Below, in pieces: positions 1-13,151 of a DNA stretch of 64,000 nucleotides. A model generated the notes under the pieces. It was given only the letters and a program-made list of their open reading frames with translations. It did no database searches and had not been told where the DNA came from. Made by a program: the position numbers and the translations under genes. Source of the stretch: Nautilus pompilius (lineage: Eukaryota; Mollusca; Cephalopoda; Nautilida; Nautilidae); assembly GCA_018389105.1 (NCBI GenBank), contig JACATO010000592.1, forward strand, positions 248,001 to 312,000, written 5' to 3'. Numbering within the stretch: the first letter of the stretch is position 1; every line of letters begins with the position of its first letter.

Positions 1-667
1 AAGTCAACGCAGCATCTACCAGGATATTTTAGAGCACTCCATGCTTCCATCTGCTGACAAGCTTTATGGAGATGCTGATTTCCTTTTCCAGCAAGACTTG
101 GCACCTGCCCACAGTGCCAAAACTACTAGTAACTGTTTTGCTGACCATGATATTACTGTGCTTCATTGGCCAGCCAACTCGCCTGACCTGAACCCCCTAG
201 AGAATCTATGGGGTATTGTCAAGAGGAAGATGAGACAACAGACCCAACAATACAGATGAGCCAAAGGCTGCTATCAAAGCAACCTTGGCTTCCATAATAC
301 CTCAGCAGTGGCAAAGGCTGATTGCCTCCATACCACACTGCATTGATGCAATGATTTGTGCAAAAGGAGCCCCGACCAAGTATTGAGTGCATAAATGAAC
401 AAACTTTTCAGAGATTCGACATTTCTATATTATAAATCTTTTTTTTTTTTTTATTGATTTTATGAAATATTCCAATATTTTGAGATAGTGGATTTTTGAT
501 TGTCATGATCTATAAGCTGTAATCATCAAAATTAAGACAAAAAAGGCTTGAAATATTTCACTTTATGTGTAATGAATCTATAATATATGAAAGTTTCACT
601 GTTTGAATTAAATTACCTAAAAAAAATGAACTCTTCCACAATATTCTAATTTTTTGAGATGCACCTG
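1..667 (+). mobile_element. Tc1-type DNA transposon, 3' part, cut by window start
   Basis: The coding tail of a Tc1 transposase is followed by about 280 bp of AT-rich sequence. The element ends in a terminal inverted repeat whose last bases read TTTTGAGATGCACCTG (652-667) and are followed by TA (668-669), the target dinucleotide of the Tc1/mariner superfamily. The left end lies outside the window, so the pairing of the two repeats cannot be checked. The end sequence and the subterminal region look very like Tc1 copies I remember from fish, frog and other vertebrate genomes; that likeness is recall, not a search. The copy is dead because the transposase carries a frameshift, but the noncoding end looks well preserved. 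Confidence 0.85.
2..386 (+). pseudogene. Tc1 transposase, C-terminal half, frameshifted
   Basis: The frame is open from base 2, so the gene begins upstream of the window; the first in-window ATG (41) is internal. The DDE catalytic core is clear. The second catalytic Asp is in QQDLAPAHSAK (codon 95-97) and the catalytic Glu is in NSPDLNPLENLW (codon 200-202). Exactly 34 codons lie between them, the DD34E signature of Tc1 transposases, which cut and paste DNA at TA sites in the nucleus. After KRKM the frame runs into a stop at about 257-259. The family C-terminus continues one frame over (DEPKAAIKA, then IPQQWQRLIASIP) to a stop at 384-386, so one base appears to be missing near 234. The protein would not be functional. 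Confidence 0.88.
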
Positions 668-669
668 TA

Positions 670-3600
670 CATTGTGTGGGTGAGGGTGTGTAATTTTTAG
701 CCACTATTTCATAGTAAGATTCCAGGAATTTTCTTTTCAACAAACTTTATTAAATCCTATGATTGTAGTTTATGTGTTTGCCTTTGTTTTGCTCTCAGTT
801 AATGTCATCCCTGCTATCATTTTTGATTTTTTTCCCTTTTAGTTGCTAAACACTTTCTAATTGCTTTGAGTGGTTTAAACAAATCAATTCACAACACAAG
901 ATATTAGGTAATGATTCCACATTGGTCTAGTTCAATCAAGTTCCTCATTATCAATATTATCAAGTGCCATCCTTGATTTGCAGGTCAACAATCCTGGAAT
1001 ACCATTCATGATCAAATATAGACCAGGAAGAAAGAGTAACCAGATGGTTGGCTCCTGGGTGTGTTTGAAGTGGACACCAACCCCCCTTGCAAGAGTAAAT
1101 CTTCCAAAAGTTCCTTTTAGAATTCTTCATCTTTAGATGAGGGTGGAAACAGGAGTATCTGGAGAAAACCCACATGGTTATCTGGTGAAAAAGGGCAAAA
1201 AGGAAAAGGATATTATGGAAATGCTGAACCAGTTGGTTCACTGCAGGCAAGAATCAATGTTAGGCACTCAACCTTAGTGCATTTATTTATTTAGCCTCAA
1301 CAGATTACTATCAATGGGTTAATGTATCGTATGATAAGTAAACATGCTATCAAGACTGAAGATCCACCCATATCTTCCAAAAACCTTGGTCCATACCATA
1401 CACTGCTATATAGCATCCTACACAAAATTAGTTATTGTGGCTTTGAAAATGGATTTGTAAACACAAAATGTTAAAATTGATTTTAAATTGGCTCATCTAG
1501 CAGTTAATATTAATATATAATAGTTTTGAAAATAATCAGTTGAAAGTTATTTTTGAATTTAAAATATATTTGTTTTTTGGGAGGATATATTATCTACATT
1601 AATACTTTAAAAATGAATAGACATCAATCAGCTTTCTTAAAAAATGAATAGGTAAATATTTATTTATTTACCTGCCTTGTACTTAACTAAATTTACATTA
1701 AACTGGACTCTTTGAAATACAATGCAAATTTTCTTTTGTTCCATTTCAAGCCCATGGTTAATATAATGTATTTTTCTCAAAATATCTTAATCTGAATGCA
1801 ATCCACCAAAAAAATATATATATATATATCAGTATATTTATTATGAATTGAAGTAAGATCAAGAAAATGATAGATACTTTTTTTATAGTGTAAAATTTCT
1901 CTCTCTCTCTTGTATTCGATTGGCTTACTATTGTTGATCAAAAATGTGGTCTTTTCATTTAACTTTTTGTGCCACAGCCAGGTCATCTTGTGCAGTTTCC
2001 TTACAGACCTCAAACATGGGCATTTAATTTCCTTTTCACAGACGCAATTTGTTTCTTATGACCTTCTACAAAGATCCCTTATGACAGAACCTGTCAGATC
2101 AGTATTTTAGAAAACCCTGGCATTGAAATTGCGGAGGATACGGGATTGTTAAGTCTGAAGGTTAGAAACCTTGTCTTGAAATGATATCATGTTCAAAATG
2201 GCTTCTTGTGTGCAGCAGTTCTTGGGTTTTAATTTTTTTCTCCCCTCTTTGGTTTGTGTGTATCAATGGTTTTTTGGTGAGAGACAGTTTTGAAATCTAC
2301 ATCATTAATCTGGAAACAACAACAAAAATCAACAAACAATAGAACCAACTTTTTAATGCTTTTGCCATTTAGATTCCAAATAAAAGAGCTTGAAGGCTGA
2401 TTTATTTGATGCTTTTGGTCAGATTTGTGAAAACTTGGCCTACCATGGCCAATAAATCAGTCTGATCTTTTAGGTTTGTTTTGCCCTGGTATCATGGATG
2501 AGCTAAACTAATGCATGCCCCATTCATAACATTGACATTTTTTACATTATGCTTGGTTACTTTTTGAAAAATATCAACCTCATCAACTCAGCCAGAAAAA
2601 AATCTGTCCATCTCTAGTTCATTTTCCCCCATCTGTGACTTTATTCCTGACAGAACAGCTAGATTTTAACTTTTATTATTGCACTTCACTTAATAGGTTT
2701 ATATGATTAAATAAATATATTTAAAATCTATATATATATTTTATTAAATAAGTGAAATAAGTTGTAAATTGGTAAAAGTTGGATAAAGCAGGCCCATGGC
2801 AAAATGACCATTTTATGTAATAGATGATTGGCAAAAGGTGAGCAGTGGGAAATGTTTCTGAAATCAAGGCCCATAATTCTAAATAAGGCAGTACTGTGGT
2901 TTTGTCAGTCACCATACTTCCAGGTAAGTAGTTGCTGGTCTTATCCCATTTTGTTCTAATTGAGGGTGGTTATTGCTTTTCCATAGGTAAAACACTTCAC
3001 TATAAGTGAATACATCTACTTGCTGAGGAAAATGGAGGTCTTGCTTGAGTAATGTGATTTGTTTAGCCAGTTTATAGTGTTAACCGAGTTAGCTGTTAGA
3101 AGCTGTTATCATGGCAAGAGATTGTTTACTTTCCACATGGAAAATGTACCAAACAAATCTAGGTAAAACAATAAACAATGTATACTTTTGTGTCTAAAAG
3201 AATATATACTCATGGTTACACCATATTAATAACGTAAATACTAATATAGCAAGCATCTGTGCTTCCTTGAAATACCCACCTGAATGTAGTGAAACAAGAA
3301 TAACTAAATAAAGCAGTATCAAGTGATTATGTAGCAGAATCAGGAAAATGAAAGTTAATAAAAGTTGCATTTATTTACTTTTTTGATTAAACATTAACTA
3401 ACATTGAATCTCTGTTTACTGAGTTGTATTTGCTATTATAGAAGATAAAAGAATGCTAATGTGTCTCTATCAAATAGAGTGCATAAAACCTTTATTTCTC
3501 TGTTACAGTATGGTTTCAAGACTCCAAATGTGCCATAATAATTGTCTAATTTAAATTATAGATTGTAGAAAAATGCACACAAAATACATTTATAAACAGC

Positions 3601-5064
3601 ATTTAATCACTTGTGATTTATAGCTAGAAGGCATAGCCCTCTTTAAATTGGTTTTAAGCTGTGCTGTAATCTTATCTAGAAAATGAAGAGTTGTAGCAAG
3701 GTTTCCATTGCACACCCACATTTGTTGGGGAAGGAAACAGGGAAACCATCTGAACTGTTCATCTTCCTACTATGGCTCTGGGCCATGAACCTGCCCATGG
3801 GTAGATACTGATGATGATAACCGAGATTGCTTAAAAAACACAGCAAATTGCTCCCCTTGATTTCAGTATTGCTTCCCATTGTATGACAGTAAAATAATTT
3901 TGTTGAATTAGCAGCATTTACTGCTTAGAGTTTATTGTACTCATTGGAATTTAGGTAAAACAAAATTCTACCTTGTATGATAACAAGTGGGATAACTAGT
4001 AATAGCATGCACTGCTTTTATCTACCAGTCAATTACCATAGAGACTTTAATGTAAATGTTTGATTACATCTCTCAGTTATATATCTAGCAGGCAATAACT
4101 ACCAAATATACCATATCTCTGCTGTGGTTGCTTAGGGAAGGTTTTTCAAAATGAATTGGAATTATGAGAAGATTTTCAATTGAGTATAGAAATCAGATTA
4201 GCAAGTTAAGATACTTATGTTTTGTTTGTTTTTTCTATAGCAGAAAAAAAGAGGCTGCATTACAATGTAAGCTGTCATTTTATTGGTTGGCTTTACCTCT
4301 TTGTATCCTATGACAGTTTTTACCAGCCAAAAAGCACTACTGTTTGTGTTGAACTGGCTGCGCAGCTGTAGATAGTATATGTATAGTTATGGAATAATAT
4401 AGTCTGCAGTGTAATTGGATTTGACTTTTCAAAAAAGAAATATTCTGTTACTAAAAAGTTGATGAAAGATCTAAAAAAAAAAGAACACAACTATTTAGAA
4501 TGGTGGTTCATGCACTATTCTCCAGTATTTGGAAATGTGAATTTCACAGTATTATTTTTGTTTTGTTTGTGTTTTTGGACGGGTCATAATTTGTTAATAT
4601 TGAAAATGTATGTGGTCTGCAGTTTTCATTTTCACAATTATGTGTTAAGATTGCTCTATTGTTAACCCCACAGCCAATGATGATGTCCAACTGAAACTTG
4701 GGAGCTGGATATAATTAAGGCAATGCTGTTTCAGTTGAATATTCCTTAAAAAATAAAACTTCATTGTTTGCATTAACTCCTTGCCATTTGACTAATTAGT
4801 AAATAGCAGAATTAGCAGCATCAATTTTTACTATTTAAGAACAGTCATTCATGATAAACTGATGCATATTTTAAAACTTCCGGGTAGCCATGTTCCAGTG
4901 TATATGGAAACCCAATGAGCCAGTCAGTAAGAACATAGTTTATTTGAAATCAAATTACAATTTTAAAAAACAGAAGAACACGGGTATTTAGTATTCTTCC
5001 ACTTCAGATGATGTGAAGTAGCAGCACAGCTTGATATTATTGGGTGGATGGATGGGTTTGCAGC
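670..5064. other. AT-rich noncoding stretch, no gene recognised
   Basis: Short random frames only, none with recognisable protein features. It contains simple runs such as (TA)n at 1813-1829 and (CT)n at 1899-1910. I see no RNA gene or complete transposon. Confidence 0.6.
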
Positions 5065-5225
5065 AAAACTATAAATGAATGGAATAAATAACCAGCGGTA
5101 ATTATTAATAATGATAGTCTAAGTGAGTTTAAAAATCAAATTAATAGGGAATTTACTGTTTTGGAGGCAATGTATAAACCATGACAGCTTCCTGGCTTCT
5201 TGTAGCAACTAAACTAAACTGAGCT
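5065..5225 (+). mobile_element. LINE 3'-end relic, copy 1
   Basis: Translation from 5065 gives INEWNK, a stop, then PAVIINNDSLSEFKNQINR and a terminal YKP before a stop at 5182-5184. This matches the W-N-x-L-P then S-V-x-x-F-K-x-x-L/I-D/N pattern seen at the very C-terminus of many CR1/Jockey-like reverse transcriptases. About 40 bp of 3' noncoding sequence (ending in AAACTAAACTGAGC) follows. The same coding tail and 3' end recur at 20730-20935, so this is a family rather than chance. It is 5'-truncated, as is usual for LINE insertions, and carries an internal stop. Confidence 0.6.
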
Positions 5226-5930
5226 AAGCTATGTTGTTGGGTTTTTTAAAGCTCAATCTTATAGACTTCCATGAAAGCTGAATATGTACCAAGAATCAGC
5301 ACGTGCTACACAATTCTGAGATGTCACCAGTTATTAGGTTTGTACCTTATCAAGGCAGTGTATTAAATTTAGTGACACTTAATCACATTTGTTTGTGGTT
5401 GTCTGATTTTTTTTTTTTCCTTTTTAACCTCAACTCTAACGTACAAGGGGAAGCCAGTGAAATCAGCTGTCAAATGAAGGGAGTTTACATTCATGTGTCT
5501 GCTTTGGTTCTCTTCAAAAAGGAAATGATTTAAATTTCTTTTATTTATTTCCTCTTTCCTTTTTTTTTTTTTCTCTTAGAATCTGAGATGTATTGCTGAG
5601 ATTTAATACACATTATAAAGATTAATCAATATAAGGAGCACTGAGTTTTTAACAGCATGTCTTTAATGCTAATGTTTGTTTTATTTCTTTATGCTATGTA
5701 CAAAAACCCTCTGGACATTTCCAGGTGGTCCTTTATCCTTAACATATTAAAACTGAGGATTGTAGCTTTTGTGTTATTTTTCAGCACACACTTTAGTCTT
5801 TATCCTCTTCCCTTTTTTCTTCTTTTTTTTTTTTTTTTTCCATCTTGGATGATGTAAGTGGCCAATTTTCTCAGCACCTGTAAAATTCAGTTTGTAAATG
5901 TGATGTCTAGAGAGTTTGGATGGTGTTGTT
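5226..5930. other. T-tract-rich noncoding stretch
   Basis: Contains poly-T tracts (about 5408-5419, 5561-5572 and 5823-5840). No coding or RNA feature recognised. Confidence 0.5.
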
Positions 5931-6341
5931 TTACCTGCAATATTGAAAATGCAGCTCTACCACTCGGGGGGGGGTGTATGGGCTAGAGCTCCTAGACTTA
6001 AGCAGTAGACCAGAAGGAGCATAGCATTGCATGGTCCACTGGTCCTTGGCAGCATTTTTCAGGAGAGAATCAGATGGATATGTGGGAGGGACAAAATGCA
6101 GTTTATTCACAGCATCTGCATGGCAACGGAAGCACCACTTTAAAGTAAATTCATGTCTTTCCATTCGGTTAACCCATGATATGGTATCAGTTATTTCTAT
6201 TGAAAAACAAATTAAGCAACAAAATCTTTTCACTCCCTGATGAAGGTATATGTATGGTTTTGATGGTGCTGGAATATACCAGTTATGGTCTAGTAATATT
6301 TGTGGTGATAGTCCTATTTTGTACATGGCGTGGTATGGCAT
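5931..6341 (-). CDS. unrecognised 136-codon open frame, doubtful
   Basis: This ties for the longest ATG-started frame in the window and opens at 6341 on the minus strand. It has a mixed composition with several Cys and Trp residues (for example LKWCFRCHADAVNKLHF in the middle) and a Ser/Pro-rich end. I recognise no domain, signal peptide or membrane segment. A G8 run at 5966-5973 lies inside it, and there is no clear promoter or splice context. It may be a decayed repeat or simply a chance frame in less AT-rich DNA. No function is assigned. Confidence 0.15.
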   Translation of the reverse strand: MPYHAMYKIGLSPQILLDHNWYIPAPSKPYIYLHQGVKRFCCLICFSIEITDTISWVNRMERHEFTLKWCFRCHADAVNKLHFVPPTYPSDSLLKNAAKDQWTMQCYAPSGLLLKSRSSSPYTPPRVVELHFQYCR

Positions 6342-8985
6342 ATTTGTTGGGGTTCATCTTACAAACAGGCTGAACAATGCCGATGTCAACGCAGAAGGAA
6401 CTTGCTAAGAATGGACTGGTGCAGAAGAGGAAGAGAATCTGTGCTATCCAGCCAACCTACTAAGACAGTGTAGATCCAACTAAGCTAGTACATTGCGCTA
6501 CTCCTACACTAACTTACCTATTAGCACATGGTGATGGGGAGGGTCTGCATTGGTAGACAAATTAAGAAATCTTTGGTTTATTTCTTGCCTTAACATCTTT
6601 AAATTCTCTTTTATTTGAACCTCCTTTCAAAACCCTATGGCATGCATACTGCTGCATTTATTTGCTTCCCCCCTTTTCTTTTTAAGACACTTCCCACCGA
6701 ACCAGAGCATGTATAAAGGATTGGAGAGTTTCTGTGGACACCTGCCATCTCTGTCTTTGACAAGGTAAACGGACCTTATTTTACATTCTGGCATGGTTAT
6801 TTTATCATTACTTTCTTAAAAAATCCTAGTCCCCTTTACTGCAAGCTGTTAATATAAATTGTTTTATATTTTCAGTAATTATTAGCACCTTATTTATGTA
6901 TTTAGATTTTGAAACAAATTGTTTTCTCTCTCTCTAAAGCAGGCTACTTACTCTATGCTGATAATTAAGGAAACAAACAAGCAGACGGCCACAACTAATC
7001 TAAGCTGAACATTAACAGGGTCCTTTCTCTTTCTGCCCTTTAATTGTAAATATCCTTGCAATTCGGGACTAGCATTATGTTATGGGAGCATTTCTTAATT
7101 ATCAGTGAATGGAAATAAGCACGCATGCACACGCACATGTATGCATGCATGCACACGCAACACATGCACATTTTAACAAATTCTCTCAGGTCTCTAAGTT
7201 AAACAAGCATTAATTTTCATTTAAGATTTATAAAGAAAACTGACACCAAGTTTCTCCCATCAGGAGACACTAAGGCGCACGAAAATAAATTAAAGAAAAA
7301 AAAAAAAAATCTAAGTAATTTTATATCAGGGGAGACTACTGCTGAAGATGGAAGTGCCTGGCCCCACGAGGCACAGGAGCGGCAATGCTTGTCAAGAGTA
7401 ACCATCACGGCGCTACACAAACTCATAAAAAATACCCATAGTTGTAGACAGCGATGTTTACAGTAGAAGAAAGAAGGGGAGACCACTGCTTTTTTTATTC
7501 ACAAAATCTGAAATTCCCTTTTTCCGCATTGCATTCTGTATTTGTTTCCAAACTTCATAAAAAAAATGTAAATGGTTTTCTATTGAAACCTGAATTAAAA
7601 ATGAATGCCCTGCTTGGAAAAATAGAAGAAAAACTTTCAAAGGTTTGAAACAATAACCAAGAAAGTGAGTAATGCATAAAGAGAATAAAATCTGGATGAG
7701 AAACACTGGAAGTAAATAGCCACTGCAGTTTGGGGTTGATTTTGATTGAATGTCTATTTTTCCATTTTAGTCTGACCTGTTGTCGTCCATTGAAAAGGCG
7801 CAGTAAACAGCTGAATGTGATTCTTAGTTGAGATTCTGCTGTCATGTCTTTTCAGCCCCCCCCTCCCCTCTTTTTTTTTTTTTTTTTTTACTGCAACTGA
7901 GCCGTGTGCAGAAATCTAACAAGCGGAGTAATTGCGGGGTCACCTATCTACCCTGACCATGGTGGCCAGGTTGAAGTAAAATTTTCTTAGCTGCAAAACA
8001 TAATGATTTTCCCCCCAAGTCGATTTCAGTTCTTGTTTGCTGCTTTGAAATTCGTCATCTTATTGATGTGCTGATCAGTAGAGTCCATTGTGTTTGAGGA
8101 TAGTCAAAGTTGATGGTCTTCTTCATTGTTACCTACTATGATTGTCTTCTGATTCCAACAGTTCTGACCAAATTAATCACCAACTATATTACTGGTCTTT
8201 GTAAGCTCCTGAAATTGAATGATGGCTTAGTAATTATCCCACAGCAAGATCAGATTTTCCAAAGAGAATGCTGTTTTGTATGCATTTTGGACACATGGGC
8301 TGTAGACCTTTAATAACGACTGGCTGAGTCTATTTCTGATCATAATCTATTAGATATTTTGAGACTAGTGTTTTTAAAAGCTACATATACTCTATGCCAC
8401 TCCCCTAAAAAAGTAAATAAACAATATATTAAGTGGTTCTTTTCTTGTTTTGCTCTCAAGTGAACGAGAGTTCTTAACTAGTCAAAAGTAAAATTCGCTG
8501 TTGGGTCGAAGAAGTGGTGGTATCTTTGTTTCTTTTTAAAACTACAACGTCTGTAAGGGAAAAAAAAAATTCTGATGATGTCATATCACAAACAGCGACC
8601 AGCAGCAGTGCTAGTGGTTTTAAACCTTCCTGTCATGTTCTAGTTTCCATGGAATCTGTCAAATGGGCATTTTATCTGCAGTGTTGCTTTTTCATTTTCA
8701 TGAAAATTTCTTTGACTGTGGTCATTGGGAAAACAAAGAGTTCTAATTTATGTTTTGTTTTCACCCCACCCCCCCCTCTCTCTCTCTCTTTAAAGGCCCA
8801 TGACATAATGAAATAGCGACACCCATTATTCCCATTGGTCTCTGGTTGTGAATTTATAGATCGAAATATAAGGAAAATAAATTATTCAGAAATATTTACA
8901 TTTTGTATAAAGTTTGAGTTGGGAGGTGTGTGTACCTCTCTGGCAAGGTCTCCCCCCCCCATCTCTCTCTCTCTTTCACTCGACA
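6342..8985. other. noncoding, with some complex CpG-containing segments
   Basis: There is no gene. Segments 6940-7130, 7780-8090 and 8460-8860 are less repetitive than their surroundings and contain homeodomain-like TAATTA/TAATTG cores. A mixed (GCATGCACAC) tract lies at about 7118-7168, with poly-T and poly-C tracts at 7856-7891. They could be regulatory, but nothing in the sequence proves it. Confidence 0.4.
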
Positions 8986-9025
8986 GCCAGCTGGACTTTC
9001 CAGTTTCCTCTCACATCAAAAAATG
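8986..9025 (+). mobile_element. possible SINE central-domain fragment
   Basis: AGCCAGCTGGACTTTCCAGT followed by TTCCTCTCACATCAAAA resembles the central part of the SINE at 38686-38880, which has AGCCAGCTG and then ACTCCAGTTTCAT. It is a short match, so confidence is low. Confidence 0.25.
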
Positions 9026-9436
9026 GAAGAGTGTTAGGAATGTCCTTAGATCAGCTGAAGCTGGACTACACAAGAGGCTTCCTGGTTTCCAACATTCCAC
9101 CCCCACCACCCCTCCTCTTCTCCAACCAGCCAGTGTTCCACATAGAGGATATGATGATCACTGATTTGATACAGGCTTTCTAATTGAAAAAACAAAACAA
9201 AAAAAACAAATCCATTACATTGTATAATTTTATTTGTTAGTAATATATATTTTGTGAACAGTCTCACCACTTTATGATTAAACATACTGCAATTAATTTT
9301 GAACTACTAAAAAGAATATTGAATAGATGGGTCTTTTGCATTGTCTTCCTTTGAGCAAGTGATGTTCGTCTTTTCCTTGAAGACAGCAAACAGCACAGCA
9401 TAATTCTGCATTGTAACTTGTATTTTTTATGCTTTA

Positions 9437-9454
9437 ATATATATATATATATAT
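9437..9454. repeat. (TA)n microsatellite
   Basis: About nine TA units. Confidence 0.9.
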
Positions 9455-10859
9455 TTTTAACTTCATTAGACAACTAACTATTAGTTTATACAGTGTGATT
9501 TCGAAATTTAGATATATTTAAAATTGTTATTATTTTTAAGTTTACTGTATATACATGCATACTAGATTCTTTTAGTATGATAAATATAGTTAAATGTGTA
9601 AAGTTTTTAGTAGATGAAATTAATTAGTAGTTATCTTCCTTCAGTGGTTCGTTTGTATGATCCATTGTTGAAAATTGAATTTAACTGTTGCATTCTTTTA
9701 AGTTACAATTATTATTTTTGATGGTGCTGACTTAAAGTTAATATCGTTTTGTGAGACTTCTTTTAGTAAAATGGCTGGCTATACATATTTAAATCTTCAT
9801 TTATCTTTTGTCTTATTTCTGTTAAGTCTTGCTTTATAGATTGCTTCTGTGTGACAACAGGGATTCAGATATTTAGCCTGTGGATCGAAGTGGCCTTTTA
9901 CAAGATATAAGAACTAAAGGATTTATTCCGTAGTTCATAATTTTTTAGTCTTCTGAGCAAACACGTAAGATTTATTGTAGACTTAGCGGGGCCAGCTGAC
10001 GGATTCTCCACCTACAGTTTAGAAGTTACCTTGGAAGAAGGTTGTGGTGAGAATATTGACCCATGTATAATCCCTGTGTGGGCTGTCCAGCTGCTACTGG
10101 CCAGTGATGAGTAGGAGTTCTAAACAGCTTAAGAGTATCCCATAGATGGTTATAGAATTCCAATGCAGCCTCCCTGATAAGTGAAGAACATTTGATGGTA
10201 TGCTGGTGACGGGCAGCTGAGAGAGAGAGAGATGCATGAAACAAAAGTCATGTTGTGACCAGCTTTGCTTCATCTGTCTGGTGTCCAATATGAAATTAAT
10301 ACTGTAATTGGAGAGGAGATTTTGTTTGGGAAAGTGATAAATTGAGAGTATTTCATTTTCATCAATATGATAGAGTCTGAAGGCTCTGAGATAGTGGATG
10401 TTGGGCCGCCCCAGTCCAGTGCCTCCAGACTTAAGAACTTAATGAAAACAATCCATTTCTGTACCTTGTTTAATTATGTTGGGGAGGGAGACATGATGTG
10501 GAGATAAAAACTAAAGGACCACAAGGATACATGTTTTTATAAAGATCAGTAATAATATACCATTTTTGAGAATAATAGTCCCCCCACCCTTAAGGACTTC
10601 TAGTGGCCTGCCAAAGATAAGGGATCCTGGGCTCCACATAGAATGCAGATAGCAGGGGTTTAACCAATTAATCGGAAGCAATCAAAATGTGTAGATATGA
10701 AAATTGAGCATGGGAGGGGATGGAGAGGGGAGCAGTGGCCTTAAGTGTTTAATTGGAAGCAGGCTGTTGGTTTGGCCTTTAACTGGGGTCTTGTCCACTT
10801 GTCAGGCCAGCACAGCCACAGGATGTTTAAATGGTCAGTATGAAATTACAGCTGAGACA

Positions 10860-10910
10860 CCTCTCTCTCTCTCTCTCTCCCTCTCCCTCTCCCTCTCTCA
10901 CACACCCACA
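10860..10910. repeat. (CT)n / (CCCTCT)n / (CA)n compound microsatellite
   Basis: A pure CT run is followed by CCCTCT hexamers and then CACACACCCACACA. Confidence 0.9.
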
Positions 10911-13127
10911 CAGCTGATAGATAGCCAGCCAGGTTAGTGATGCCCAATCCTTGCTGGATGTTCACTTGGATTTTCATGCTATCTGATTTAGCAGCCACTT
11001 CACAGGTTTTACAAATTTTTGTAGAAAACCTGAACCACTTCTCTAACATTTATTTCCTGTAGTCAATACTCACCTCTACCCACTTACAAATTGTTCAAGT
11101 TTTTCTCTATTAAGCTTATTTAGCTGCTTTTGTTTTTTTTGTTGTTCAAAAAAGAGTCAAATGCAAAAAAAAAACAACAAAAAAACAGGCTTTAATAATA
11201 TTGGTAACAAACAAATAAATGTAAACTCTTAGAAGGTCATGCATACATGCATATGTATCAGTGGTATAATCAGGAATGCTCGTAAATAACAATGAAGTAG
11301 TATCAAAGATACACATGTGATTTTTTAAATTGACATTCTGAGTAAGAGATAGAAGACACAATGAATCCTTAACAGTAAATCAATTATATAACAGAAGTTA
11401 GAATAGTTTTCCCAGAAAATGCAAGATTACAACTGAGTACCAACAAAATTTGGACATTTTGTTTATAAATTTTTGGTAAATCTAGTGACCCAGCTTCTCA
11501 GAAATTACTTTAGCAGACACCTTTAAAGATATTTAACGCAATCAGAAGATTTTTAAGCTTGGAAACATCAGAAAGAACATTATTAATGCAGTCAGCTCAA
11601 TCAACGAGCAGATCATTAATCAGGGTGAATATGACTAGAATTTTCTTTTAGCAGACTATTTAATGCAGAGACCGTTCATTCGGTAAATGCCAGGTTTGAT
11701 TTACACACACCTTTTTTCCTTTTACTCGTGACACAACAGACAGATATTAAGCAACTCAGAAGATGATTGAGGCTGCCTGAAGCTGCTGCTATTTTTGTTG
11801 GAGTTTTTTTCTTTTTTTACATCACGATATAGATGATCAAAATTAAATTTTTTTAGGAGAGAGAGAGAGAAAAATGACTGACTGTGTGAAAAAGTGCGTA
11901 CAACTCAGTTTTATTTAAATTGTATGAAAAATAATTAAAAACCACTTCAGAAGGAAGGAGGACAATAATTCGATATTTGGTTTGGTTTGGCCATCATTGT
12001 TAGTAGGTTTGTTGTTATGCTTACTTTGAAGATGATGGATACATATATAACAGATCGTTTTCAACAGATTGGACTAAAGGTGAAGGGCCACAACAAGTTG
12101 ATGAAGCTTAACTGCATATTTAACAACCTGACAACACATGCGAACTTGAAAAGTTATGAAGTAACTTAACAGAAAACTAGAATCAAATTACATTTCCTGC
12201 ATTTATTTAAAAATCATGCATTAGCTTTAACCCACTGCAGGCCGCTGGTTTTCAAACTTGTATTACTCAGAGATTAAACCATAGGGGCTGTGACACACAC
12301 TTACCTTAAGTCTTTGTAATGCTCCATCTCCATGTGTTTTGTATTATGACTATATTTGAATATACAGCCAGTTAATCATGTACAATGCTTCTAGGCTAGA
12401 CTGTATTTGTACCTCAGGTATTATAAGTGAAGAAAAAAAACAGATTTGGTGTACAGAGGATTAAGTTTTGCGTACTTATGAAAGGCCAAAACACTGGTAC
12501 TCTGTTACTTTTTTATAAAGCTACCACTAGTCATCATTAAACTAAAAGTTTTAGCAAAACAAAAAAGAAAGAAAGAAAAAGTGGTTAAAAATTAATGCAA
12601 ATAAGTTAAGAGCTTAAGTTATTATTTAAAATTAATAATCCTTAACATAAGCACAAGATGCAAGAAAAAAGAAATCCTGCATAGAGAAAACATGAAAAGA
12701 AAAGATATCCAAAGTATTAAAGGAGAGAGAGAGAGGAGAGAGCATTTGTCAACAAGAAGTGGTGGTGAAACTCTTTATTGAACAATGGCTTTTGAAGTCT
12801 GAACATCTTGACATCATTCAAATTAAATATATGGTTTCATATAATAGCAGCATGATATCGATGGTTTACCAACATAAGTGGTCTAATGGAATCAACATTT
12901 AATCTGATAAACAGCATGTAGTCCATGCAGAATTGGAACTGGATCTTTAAACAGAAAACATTTACCATATTTTAGAAAAATAGAGAACGAAACAAACTCA
13001 AAGTGTATATAGGTGAAAACAAGTTTAATTAGTCTTTTGTAAATGAAGAGAATCAAAATCCTAGAATAGGAACAATTAAGTAAATTCCTTTTTTCACTTT
13101 TACAAACTCTCATATTAGGGTCCCCAC

Positions 13128-13151
13128 TGTGTGTGTGTGTGTGTGTGTGTG
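13128..13151. repeat. (TG)n microsatellite
   Basis: Twelve uninterrupted TG units. Confidence 0.9.
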
